11,976 nucleotides of DNA, from the NCBI GenBank assembly GCA_019314085.1, contig JAFCZZ010000066.1, positions 1 to 11,976 of the forward strand, read 5' to 3'. The notes beneath the pieces were generated by a model, which made no database searches, had not been told where the DNA came from, and was given only the letters and a program-made list of their open reading frames with translations. A program made the translations under genes and the position numbers. Positions 5,787 through 11,818 of this stretch are shown piece by piece; the first letter of the stretch is position 1, and each line of letters opens with the position of its first letter. The stretch is from Deltaproteobacteria bacterium (GTDB taxonomy: Bacteria; Desulfobacterota; Syntrophia; Syntrophales; UBA2210).

Positions 5787-6691
5787 GGCGTGTTGTAGCG
5801 CTCATGAACGAAGCGCTCCGCCTGCTCAACCACGGTAATATTGGTGGTGTCAAAGAGTGAGACGACTGCCAGTAGCCCTCCCCAGGAGACCCCAACGGAT
5901 GGAGTGGCGGCAGCACCCCCCAGCGACAACGTCGTGGCGTCGTCGGGGGTGTCGGCGTTTCCACCTACGATAGCGCGATTGACCCTGAACTCGCCCCCCG
6001 TGGTGTCTTGGCGCACGGTGAGCAGAGCCAGGGTGGTGTCAGCCGTGCCACCAGAGAGAATGGTGCCCACACTGTTTTCGTACTCCCACACTCCGGCGGT
6101 GCTCACGCCGAGCCGCCAGTTGTTGGCGCCGTCGGAGCTGAGCAGGTTGGTCCCTGCATCAAGCAGAGCACTGATGAAGTTGGCCACCACAATTATCGTG
6201 AACGGCGGCGAGAGCGGGACCTCGCTGGTCATGTGCTGGTCGGAGGCCTGCGTCAGCAGCAGGCCTCCGTAGCCGTTGGCGGCGCCCGCAACGTACAGCC
6301 CCTGTCGAGCTGGTGTGGACTGGGTGTAGCCGCGGAGTTGGCCGGAGCGATCGCCGAGCAGGTCGACCTTATTGGTCGACACGTCGAGCACTCGAGCGTT
6401 GGCGTCGATGTCACACCATTGCGCAAGATCTTCGCCGGCAATGTCCAGCAGATCGAGGCTGGTGTCGCGAGCAACCCAGTGCTCGACTCCGGTGACCATG
6501 TTCTCCTGGGACCAGCGAAGGAGACCGCCGCCAACGGCATTGACCGCCCGTTTGGCATCCGACAGGGTCGGAAAAAAACCGAGCCTTGTCCTGCCGGCTC
6601 GTGCCACGAAGGCGCCGGCATTGGTGGTGCCTGATTGAGGATTGGCGATAGTGCTCACCGCGCTCCGGGTCACGCTTCCGAGGATCGTCAT
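5783..6691 (-). CDS. LamG/concanavalin-like domain protein, probable tail or receptor-binding protein
   Basis: 302 aa. The C-terminal half (about 163-300) has the jelly-roll pattern of LamG/concanavalin-A-like lectin domains: PFTIIVVANF, NLLSSDGANNWRLGV, GVWEYENSVGTILSGG, TLALLTVRQD, EFRVNRAIVGG, TLSLGGAA, WGGLLAVVSLFD, and a closing helix VEQAERFVHERYN. The N-terminal 60 residues resemble a short attachment segment. Residues 90-160 (DANARVLDV to QASDQHMTSEV) match the lead-in found before such domains in phage tail proteins. The likely role is glycan or receptor binding on the virion. No signal peptide is present. It sits in a minus-strand run with the SGNH-like, Cys-rich and DUF2314-like genes. 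The ATG at 6691 has only a weak AGAG site upstream. Confidence 0.75.
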   Translation of the reverse strand: MTILGSVTRSAVSTIANPQSGTTNAGAFVARAGRTRLGFFPTLSDAKRAVNAVGGGLLRWSQENMVTGVEHWVARDTSLDLLDIAGEDLAQWCDIDANARVLDVSTNKVDLLGDRSGQLRGYTQSTPARQGLYVAGAANGYGGLLLTQASDQHMTSEVPLSPPFTIIVVANFISALLDAGTNLLSSDGANNWRLGVSTAGVWEYENSVGTILSGGTADTTLALLTVRQDTTGGEFRVNRAIVGGNADTPDDATTLSLGGAAATPSVGVSWGGLLAVVSLFDTTNITVVEQAERFVHERYNTP

Positions 6692-6700
6692 GGCTCTACT

Positions 6701-6934
6701 CTACAGGGAGAAAGGGCCCGAGGAAATAGACGGGCCGGACAGCGTGACGGACAGGGTTAGGATTGACCGGGCACGACGCTGGGCCGCGCGGACAGCGCGG
6801 CGGTACAGCGCCAGCTGCGGCTCCACCAGCTCAGCCGGACCGATCAGGCCCAGCTCCCAAAGGTCGCACCGACAGGGGCAGGGCCACTTGTGAAACGGAC
6901 AGCCGTGGCGATGGGGACGAAAGCGCGGGTGCAT
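6701..6934 (-). CDS. Small Cys/His-rich protein
   Basis: 77 aa from ATG 6934, filling the gap between the SGNH-like and LamG-like genes on the same strand. The first 25 residues hold a dense metal-site-like cluster (FRPHRHGCPFHKWPCPCRC), followed by an amphipathic helix (ELVEPQLALYRRAVRAAQRR) and a Ser/Thr-rich tail. The CPFHKWPCPCRC segment suggests zinc binding. I do not recognise the family. The start lacks a clear ribosome site; TATATT lies just upstream (on the minus strand). An upstream extension to 6979 is possible but would run back over the end of the preceding gene. Confidence 0.5.
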   Translation of the reverse strand: MHPRFRPHRHGCPFHKWPCPCRCDLWELGLIGPAELVEPQLALYRRAVRAAQRRARSILTLSVTLSGPSISSGPFSL

Positions 6935-6960
6935 GGCGCCGAATATACCACAAAAGGGAG

Positions 6961-7518
6961 CTACCCGATCCAGCGCCAAAGCGCACCGGCCCAGCCCGCG
7001 TAGCCGCGCGCCGTGGGCAGTTTGCCATCGGGGCCGCGGGGCAGCTCGAGGGCTTCGGAGTGAAACGACGGCACCTTGGCGAGACTGAGCTGTTGACGCA
7101 TCCGGACAGTGGCATCAGATCGCTCTGGCGGACGCAGCCACACTAGTGTGCCACGGCATGGCCGCGCGGCGGCAGCGACCTCTCTGACGGCGGCAGCGGT
7201 TTGCTCGGTGGGGGGGCCGGAGAGGCCTAGGCTCATGACCACAACCGTTGGTTCGAGCTCGGCTACTGCCGCGCGCAGACCCGCACTGTCTGCCCAGTCC
7301 TCCAACGTGCAGCGGTGCGCCCGAGAGCGAAAGGCGACGCCGCCGTCGCGGCACAGATGCCCGAGGAACGGACCCAGGCCCCAGGCGTGCTCATCACCGC
7401 ACAGCAACAAGGTGGCGCCAGGGAGGAGTCGGTGTCGTGCTCGCTCCGGATGGGCGAGCACAACGCCCGGGGGGTGGGCAAGGCCACTGTAGATCCAGCT
7501 TCGCTTCTGTGTTTGCAC
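6961..7518 (-). CDS. SGNH-hydrolase-fold protein lacking catalytic residues
   Basis: The fold is recognisable from its block layout, but each catalytic block is altered (numbering from GTG 7518, 185 aa). Block I is LLLCGDEHAWGLG, with Glu43 where GDS has its nucleophile Ser. Block II reads RAHRCTLEDW without the usual Gly. Block III is SLGLSGP instead of GxND. Block V is DGKLPTARGYAGWA, with Leu167 in place of the DxxH histidine. Intact relatives are esterases that deacylate glycans or peptidoglycan. This version is probably non-catalytic, perhaps carbohydrate-binding or structural. The start is uncertain: GTG 7518 avoids overlap with the divergent gene, TTG 7590 would add 24 residues, and neither has a good ribosome site. 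Confidence 0.75.
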   Translation of the reverse strand: MQTQKRSWIYSGLAHPPGVVLAHPERARHRLLPGATLLLCGDEHAWGLGPFLGHLCRDGGVAFRSRAHRCTLEDWADSAGLRAAVAELEPTVVVMSLGLSGPPTEQTAAAVREVAAAARPCRGTLVWLRPPERSDATVRMRQQLSLAKVPSFHSEALELPRGPDGKLPTARGYAGWAGALWRWIG

Positions 7519-7559
7519 GCTTTTTGGTACCCTACAGCAAGACGGCTGAAGGAGAGAGC

Positions 7560-7847
7560 ATGTATGCGCTATCAGGTCTGACGCCAGCAACTAGAGCCGC
7601 AGCCGAAACGGCTCTGCCCAAGTGCTACAGCTTGGAGTTTGACAGAGATTGCATCAAAAACGCAAATCCTGATGGCTACCGCGGCTGCCCACAGCTACTC
7701 ACCGCCTACGACGAGGACTTCGACGAGACCGAGGCGATGGTCGACTCACTACCCTACTGCAGCGAGCAAGCAGGCCGCAGGGACAGGATTATGTACGGGG
7801 TCATGGGAGTGCTCGCCGGGCTGCTCGCCGGCGTGATCATCAGCTGA
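7560..7847 (+). CDS. Small protein with one C-terminal membrane helix
   Basis: 95 aa, ATG 7560 with a strong GAAGGAGAG site just upstream. The soluble part has four cysteines (22, 31, 43, 67), possibly disulfide-forming, and an acidic stretch (YDEDFDETEAMVD). Residues 77-94 (IMYGVMGVLAGLLAGVII) are a hydrophobic helix preceded by RRDR. By the positive-inside rule this would leave the N-terminal part in the cytoplasm, although the cysteines hint at an outside location. It ends one base before the ATG of the membrane-anchored transglycosylase at 7849, so the two are co-translated and may act together. Holin-like or virion-membrane roles are possible; I recognise no family. Confidence 0.7.
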   Translation: MYALSGLTPATRAAAETALPKCYSLEFDRDCIKNANPDGYRGCPQLLTAYDEDFDETEAMVDSLPYCSEQAGRRDRIMYGVMGVLAGLLAGVIIS

Positions 7848-7848
7848 C

Positions 7849-8682
7849 ATGGACGCGTCCTGGCGCAAGTTCTCCTGCCCCGGCTCGGTCAAAAGCTGGC
7901 GGTACCTGACCGACGGCCGCATCCAGCTGCAGGACGAGGGAGTCGTCAGCTCCCCCTGGCCTGAGCGAGTCAACGACTGGCGCCAGCTCATCGAAGCATC
8001 GGCACTAGTCAACGAAGTGCCCGCGGCCTGGGTGGCGGCCATCATGGCCAAGGAGACCGGCGGACGCAACGTGTGCCTCGATGCCGATGCCCTGCCGGGC
8101 TACAAGGCCTGCTCAGCTCCCTGTCGCTGCGTCCAGAACGAGGGCGCGGGCCTGATGGCCACCTTGCCGGCCACGGCAAGCAGCATGATGGGCCAGGCCA
8201 TCACCAGTCAGCAGCTGCTTGGCGATCCGGCTCTGGCCATTGAAGCAGGCACCCGCTACCTCAGCTACCAACTGAACCGGTACGGCGGGGACTTCGTCCA
8301 GGCCGCCGTCGCCTACAACGCCGGCAGCGTAAAATGCGGCCGGGGCAGCACCTTCCGGCCAGCCGGCACCTCCTGGCCCAAGGAGCCCTGTCCCGATCTG
8401 GGGTGGGGGGTAGTGTTTGGGTGCGTGTACGCCAACGCAAAGTACGGCGAGCGCTGCGTACCCTCATCCACAGGCGTCAAGAGCTATGTGTGCTCGACCG
8501 ACTATCCGCGCCAGGCCATTCACCTGCAAAACGCCGCCAGAGAGCACTTCGAAGGGCTCAAACCCCTAATGCCGCCACCACCGCTAGTCAAACCGGCTGA
8601 TGCTGGCGCTGTAGCCCCCGCTGCAGCCGCTTTGGCCCTGGGGGTCCTGGTTGGCTACGCCGCCCTGGGGCTAGCGTCATAA
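7849..8682 (+). CDS. Lytic transglycosylase with C-terminal membrane anchor
   Basis: 277 aa, lysozyme-like SLT fold. Catalytic Glu69 lies in WVAAIMAKETGG, followed by GAGLMATLPATASSMMG (99-115), AIEAGTRYLSYQLNRYGGDF (130-149) and AVAYNAGSVKCG (154-164). Cysteines at 76, 88, 92, 94, 163, 181, 192, 203 and 215 suggest disulfides and so an extracytoplasmic or virion location. A proline-rich linker (240-250) leads to an Ala/Leu/Gly membrane helix at about 255-276. There is no N-terminal signal. A membrane-anchored transglycosylase could be a virion protein that opens the wall during DNA entry, or part of lysis. It resembles the soluble enzyme at 3813 in the core motifs only, so they are distant paralogs or separately acquired. 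Confidence 0.88.
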   Translation: MDASWRKFSCPGSVKSWRYLTDGRIQLQDEGVVSSPWPERVNDWRQLIEASALVNEVPAAWVAAIMAKETGGRNVCLDADALPGYKACSAPCRCVQNEGAGLMATLPATASSMMGQAITSQQLLGDPALAIEAGTRYLSYQLNRYGGDFVQAAVAYNAGSVKCGRGSTFRPAGTSWPKEPCPDLGWGVVFGCVYANAKYGERCVPSSTGVKSYVCSTDYPRQAIHLQNAAREHFEGLKPLMPPPPLVKPADAGAVAPAAAALALGVLVGYAALGLAS

Positions 8683-8688
8683 TGAAGC

Positions 8689-8705
8689 GCTCGGGCGCGG
8701 CGAGC
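8689..8705. terminator. Possible hairpin between convergent genes
   Basis: GCTCG (8689-8693) pairs with CGAGC (8701-8705) around a 7-base GC-rich loop in the 26-base gap between the transglycosylase stop (8682) and the end of the minus-strand glycosyltransferase (8709). The position fits a bidirectional terminator, but the stem is short and there is no T-tract on either strand. Confidence 0.25.
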
Positions 8706-8708
8706 CAT

Positions 8709-9422
8709 TCACCCCTTGCCGTAACTGGGACTCTGGTGAAAGCTCCCGGAATGAGTGCAATGGATGCCAATATGTTGCACTACATTAGGGTTGACGGCAT
8801 GCAGCTCAATACTCCTCTGCACGAGAAACTGCTTCATGATCATGTCGTCCATCAGCCCGGCGTGGCGCGCGTGCTCAAAGTACGGGGTCAGCTCGGCCAT
8901 GACAGCGGCGGGAATGAAGAGGCCTTGATTTCCATAAAACTCCGACGCCTTATACAGCGCCAGAGGACGCTCGGTTGGGCGCAGGTTTTTGGTCGTGTAC
9001 AAGGCCAGCACGTAGCGGCCGGCCAGCGGGACGCCGTCGCAGCTACGATTGGCCAGCCGGGCCGCCGCCTCCTTAGAGCTATCGAGTGTGGCCTGCAGCC
9101 AGTGGGGCGCAAACTCCACGTCGTCCTGGCAGAGCAGCAGGTCGCCCGGCACAGCTCCGCGCAAGCAGCGGAAGCAAGTCTCGCCGATGCGCCGGGCGAC
9201 CGGTAGCCTCCGGAGTGACTGGTTCAGCTCGAGGTCGAGCACTTCGACCTTCACGCGGGGGTGAGTTTTCCATTTGCCGGTGTAGGCTGGGTTGGCGCCG
9301 TCGACCACGACGCGGATCTGTAGCTGCTCCGAGCCATGGCTCGCAAACAGCGACTGGAGCGTCCGTCCGAGATAGCTGGGCTGCCTCGGGCTGCTCATCA
9401 CGGCGACATTTAGTCGCCCCAC
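8709..9422 (-). CDS. GT-A-like glycosyltransferase
   Basis: 237 aa. The N-terminus LNVAVMSSPRQPSYLGRTLQSL has the nucleotide-sugar-binding start of GT-A folds. A DxD-like acidic motif follows in DLLLCQDDVEFAPHW (Asp100, Asp101), then YGNQGLFIPAAVM, DDMIMKQFL and the C-terminal NPNVVQHIGIHCTHSGS. That last element resembles the end of GT-A enzymes such as the MGAT4-like families (VQHIG, HxxH/SxS). The enzyme would move a sugar from a nucleotide donor to an unknown acceptor; the donor cannot be read from sequence. Length fits a single GT-A domain with no anchor. GTG 9422 has AAGGGGGG close upstream and overlaps the phosphatase stop by 13 bases. It may glycosylate virion proteins, host polymers or phage DNA. 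Confidence 0.75.
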   Translation of the reverse strand: MGRLNVAVMSSPRQPSYLGRTLQSLFASHGSEQLQIRVVVDGANPAYTGKWKTHPRVKVEVLDLELNQSLRRLPVARRIGETCFRCLRGAVPGDLLLCQDDVEFAPHWLQATLDSSKEAAARLANRSCDGVPLAGRYVLALYTTKNLRPTERPLALYKASEFYGNQGLFIPAAVMAELTPYFEHARHAGLMDDMIMKQFLVQRSIELHAVNPNVVQHIGIHCTHSGSFHQSPSYGKG

Positions 9423-9931
9423 AAGGCCCCCCTTCTCACTTCATGACGGAGGTGAGCTCTGTTGGCGGCCGCGCTGGGCCTCCGAGTCGCCGTCCAGCTG
9501 GCCACTTCGGTCCGGAGGATCTCCACAAACGCGTCGTTGCACAGTACGTACGGATCGCGGCGACGGCGCATCATCTCGACAACATCCAGAGCCGGAGCCC
9601 CGGTCAGCTGCATGACCGTAGCTGCAGTGACAATCCCCGACCGATTGAGCCCCATTTGGCAGGTAACAAGCACTCTCTGACCTGCGCTGACCGCCTGGGC
9701 GAGCCACCCACTCAACCGCCGCAACGCCATGATCTGTTGCGCCGACCAAGGCTGCGGGCCATCGTCGAGGGGGAAACGGATAACGCGAACGGCGGGGAAG
9801 TGATCAGCGGTGGGTTGGTGCTCCTCGGCCGCGAGCACCAGCACCTTGAAACCCCGGTGTTGCAACCACGCGCCCACCGGCGGCACCCCTCCCTGATACA
9901 GCTCCCGGTAGATCCGCGTCGTCTCCTCCAT
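9410..9931 (-). CDS. Dual-specificity/tyrosine phosphatase-like protein
   Basis: 173 aa with the cysteine-phosphatase P-loop CX5RS: C91-Q-M-G-L-N-R97-S98, inside RVLVTCQMGLNRSGIVTA. Candidate general acid Asp56/Asp57 lies in FPLDDGPQPW, at the usual distance upstream. The usual His before the Cys is Thr here. The core (about 1-140) is DSP-sized; the last 35 residues are Arg-rich. Family members remove phosphate from Tyr/Ser/Thr, and some act on RNA 5' ends, lipids or sugars, so the substrate is open. It is the first gene of a minus-strand pair with the glycosyltransferase, divergent from the sulfotransferases by 25 bases. ATG 9931 has GAAAAG upstream, a weak ribosome site. Confidence 0.8.
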   Translation of the reverse strand: MEETTRIYRELYQGGVPPVGAWLQHRGFKVLVLAAEEHQPTADHFPAVRVIRFPLDDGPQPWSAQQIMALRRLSGWLAQAVSAGQRVLVTCQMGLNRSGIVTAATVMQLTGAPALDVVEMMRRRRDPYVLCNDAFVEILRTEVASWTATRRPSAAANRAHLRHEVRRGALWGD

Positions 9932-9956
9932 CTTTTCGATCTATCATGGGGACCAG
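9932..9956. promoter_or_regulatory. 25-bp divergent start region
   Basis: Only 25 bases separate the phosphatase ATG (minus) and sulfotransferase ATG (plus). A TATCAT box at 9942-9947 is a possible plus-strand -10 (its complement ATGATA faces the other way), about 9 bases before ATG 9957, which would give a leader of a few bases. No clear -35 or ribosome site is seen on plus beyond a weak GGGGA. Promoters for each side may extend into the opposite gene. Confidence 0.3.
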
Positions 9957-10682
9957 ATGACGGCACCCCTGATCCTGTTCGTACGCGTCCCAAAAACGGC
10001 CACGAGCCTACTCGACGCTATGCTACAAAACCTGCTGGGGGCCGAGGCAGTGCTCAACGTCGAAGGCCGCAGCCAGAACGCCATCGCGCTCAGTACGCTC
10101 TCGTCGCTGACCGACGGGCACCGCGTCGTGAGCGCCCACATGCCCGTGGGGCTGCACGCCTACCTGGCTCGGGAGACCGAGTACGTTACACTGCTACGCG
10201 ATCCAGTCGACCGGGTGGCCTCGCTATTTCACCACGTACAGGCAGACCACCACCGTACCCACTGGCTGCACCGCCCTGGCATGACGATCGCGCAGTGGGT
10301 GACCGATTGCGCCGGGCCAAATACCCAAAACGCGGCCGTGCGATACTTGAGCGGCATGGACATCAAAAGCGGGGCGAGTATGAAAGACTTCGCTCCCGTC
10401 TGCCGGCGGCACCTGGATCTGGCCAAGCAAAACCTGCTCGATCTCTTTCCCTTGGTCGGCGTGGTCGAGCGCTTCGAAGCGCTGCTCCGCAAGCTCGAGC
10501 AGCGCTACGGCCTCCCCCCCCATCACATGGGGCACGTCAACGGGAGACCAAACGCCGCTCCCTACGGTGAGCGACCCACCGACCGGCAAGCACTACCGCC
10601 CGGCACCGTGGCGGCAATCGACGCCGAAAACCGGCTCGATCTAGAGCTATACGAGTTTGCCAGGGACAACCTTGCGCCATGA
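9957..10682 (+). CDS. Sulfotransferase (Sulfotransfer_2 / HS2ST-like)
   Basis: 241 aa. It transfers sulfate from PAPS to a hydroxyl or amine of an acceptor, probably a glycan given the family. The 5'-phosphosulfate loop is FVRVPKTATSLL (8-19; Lys13, Thr14, Thr16, Ser17). The 3'-phosphate motif is YVTLLRDPVDRVASLFHHV (76-94; Arg81, Ser89). VVSAHMPVGLHAYL (57-70) places His61 where heparan-sulfate 2-O-sulfotransferase-like enzymes keep an active-site His. NTQNAAVRYLSGM corresponds to the family NxQTR-LSG element, and VGVVERFEALL to the closing conserved region. No signal or membrane anchor, so action is cytoplasmic. Its stop overlaps the start of a paralog (ATGA at 10679), and an APS kinase lies beyond. 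Confidence 0.9.
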   Translation: MTAPLILFVRVPKTATSLLDAMLQNLLGAEAVLNVEGRSQNAIALSTLSSLTDGHRVVSAHMPVGLHAYLARETEYVTLLRDPVDRVASLFHHVQADHHRTHWLHRPGMTIAQWVTDCAGPNTQNAAVRYLSGMDIKSGASMKDFAPVCRRHLDLAKQNLLDLFPLVGVVERFEALLRKLEQRYGLPPHHMGHVNGRPNAAPYGERPTDRQALPPGTVAAIDAENRLDLELYEFARDNLAP

Positions 10683-11248
10683 CCGCCGCGCGCCCACTAG
10701 TGCTGTTTGTGCGGATCCAAAAAACCGCCACGACCATGCTTCATTGCGTCGTCGAAAACACCCTTGGTAAGGAGGCGGTGCTCTCGTTCGGTTGCTACGA
10801 CGAGCGCACTGCTGCGCGGGCCATCAACCAAGCAGACCGGCCAGGGCTTTTCATGGCGAGCGCCCACATGCCTTACGGCGCGCACCTCCATATTGAACGC
10901 GACTGCGAATACGTGACGCTGATGCGCGATCCGGTCGACAGGGTCGCATCGCTTTACCACCACGTGCAGATGCCGCACCTGACCGGACACTGGCTGCACT
11001 TGCCTGGAGCCAGTCTCGAGCAGTGGCTCGCCCATCATCGCCAGCGATGCGACGCCAGCATCTGCAACACGGCCACGCGCTACCTCTGCGGCGGACGGGT
11101 CGAGAACGGGCCCGGGCAACGCTTCTCGACTCTTGGGCAGACCGAGCTCAGGGCCGCTGCCCACAACCTGGCGGCGGGGAGTCGCGCCATACGGGCAGCG
11201 GCCCACCGACCGAGAGAGCTTGCCCCAGGTCCTGGTCGACGCGATTGA
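10679..11248 (+). CDS. Second sulfotransferase, frameshifted near the C-terminus
   Basis: 189 aa, a paralog of the preceding enzyme. The PAPS-binding loop FVRIQKTATTML (10-21) has Gln in place of the usual Pro before Lys. ASAHMPYGAHLHI and YVTLMRDPVDRVASLYHHV retain the catalytic His and the Arg/Ser of the 3'-phosphate site, and ATRYLCGG matches the acceptor-side element. Homology stops at about AAAHNL (near 11170). The remainder is an Arg/Ala-rich out-of-frame tail ending at TGA 11246-11248. The region equivalent to the sibling's LFPLVGVVERFEALL through its linker is deleted. The protein may still fold around PAPS but lacks the last helices, so activity is doubtful. Start coupled to the upstream gene (ATGA). 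Confidence 0.8.
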   Translation: MTAARPLVLFVRIQKTATTMLHCVVENTLGKEAVLSFGCYDERTAARAINQADRPGLFMASAHMPYGAHLHIERDCEYVTLMRDPVDRVASLYHHVQMPHLTGHWLHLPGASLEQWLAHHRQRCDASICNTATRYLCGGRVENGPGQRFSTLGQTELRAAAHNLAAGSRAIRAAAHRPRELAPGPGRRD

Positions 11249-11309
11249 CCGAGACAACGAGCTAGATCTAGATCTCTATCGGCTCGCCCGCGAGCAGCTG
11301 GCCTCCTGA
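11169..11309 (+). pseudogene. Out-of-frame remnant of the second sulfotransferase C-terminus
   Basis: Reading from 11169 in the +1 frame gives WRRGVAPYGQRPTDRESLP and then AIDRDNELDLDLYRLAREQL, ending at TGA 11307-11309. This matches the last ~45 residues of the sibling enzyme (AAPYGERPTDRQALPPG; AIDAENRLDLELYEFARDNL) almost position by position. It is therefore the original C-terminus, separated from the rest of the gene by loss of roughly 38 codons and a frame change at about 11168-11172. Its end overlaps the convergent APS kinase by 34 bases. Confidence 0.8.
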
Positions 11310-11809
11310 AGCGCTGCGACGACGATGTCCGCACCATCGTCCGGCTCCCACACCTCAGTGTCGATGGTGAGCTCGGCGTCCGCTGGCGCCTCATACGGAT
11401 CGGTCACCCCCGTGAAGTAGGGGATGAGCCCGAAGCTCGCCATGGCGTAAAGCCCCTTGGCATCGCGAGCGATGCACACCTTCAGCGACGTGCTGACGTG
11501 CACCAGCACAAACGGGTCGCACAGCGACCGGGCCAGACGGCGCGCCTCATCGTAGGGGCTGATCAGCGACACGACAACGTTGATGCCACTGCGCTGCAGC
11601 AGGCTCGCCGCGTAGCCCACCATGGCCACGTTTTGATCGCGGGACGCGCGGTCAAAACCGGACTGCCCAACAGCTGAGCGCACCGCGTCGCCGTCGATGT
11701 GCTCGGCGCGCAGGCCATTTGCCCGCAGCACTGCGACGACGCGGCGGGCGAGCGTTGTTTTTCCCGAACCGCTCAGGCCCGTCAACCACACGACGACCGG
11801 ACAGGACAC
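11276..11809 (-). CDS. cysC: Adenylylsulfate (APS) kinase
   Basis: Phosphorylates APS with ATP to make PAPS, the sulfate donor for the two adjacent sulfotransferases; cytoplasmic. 177 aa, the usual single-domain length. P-loop GLSGSGKTT at 11-19. HIDGDAVR (37-44) carries the DGD motif. FDRASRDQN fits the family FSxxDRxxN element. VVSLISPY, then ARDAKGLYAMASFGLIPYFTG and DPYEAPADAELTIDT match the C-terminal APS-binding and lid region. GTG 11809 is the start; it follows the stop of the upstream minus-strand gene by 9 bases with no strong ribosome site. No ATP sulfurylase is in the window, so APS must come from the host or from elsewhere in the genome. It is convergent to the sulfotransferases. 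Confidence 0.95.
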   Translation of the reverse strand: MSCPVVVWLTGLSGSGKTTLARRVVAVLRANGLRAEHIDGDAVRSAVGQSGFDRASRDQNVAMVGYAASLLQRSGINVVVSLISPYDEARRLARSLCDPFVLVHVSTSLKVCIARDAKGLYAMASFGLIPYFTGVTDPYEAPADAELTIDTEVWEPDDGADIVVAALQEASCSRASR

Positions 11810-11818
11810 GGCTACGGC

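Noticed and set aside
9410..9931. A PAP phosphatase that recycles the sulfotransferase by-product
   Set aside because: PAP phosphatases known to me (CysQ and DHH types) have unrelated folds; the CX5R P-loop identifies a cysteine phosphatase, so the link to PAP is unsupported.
9086..10570. A 494-aa plus-strand open frame
   Set aside because: It spans the glycosyltransferase and phosphatase in antisense and the sulfotransferase out of frame, and has Arg/Pro/Ser-rich composition typical of a GC-rich shadow frame.
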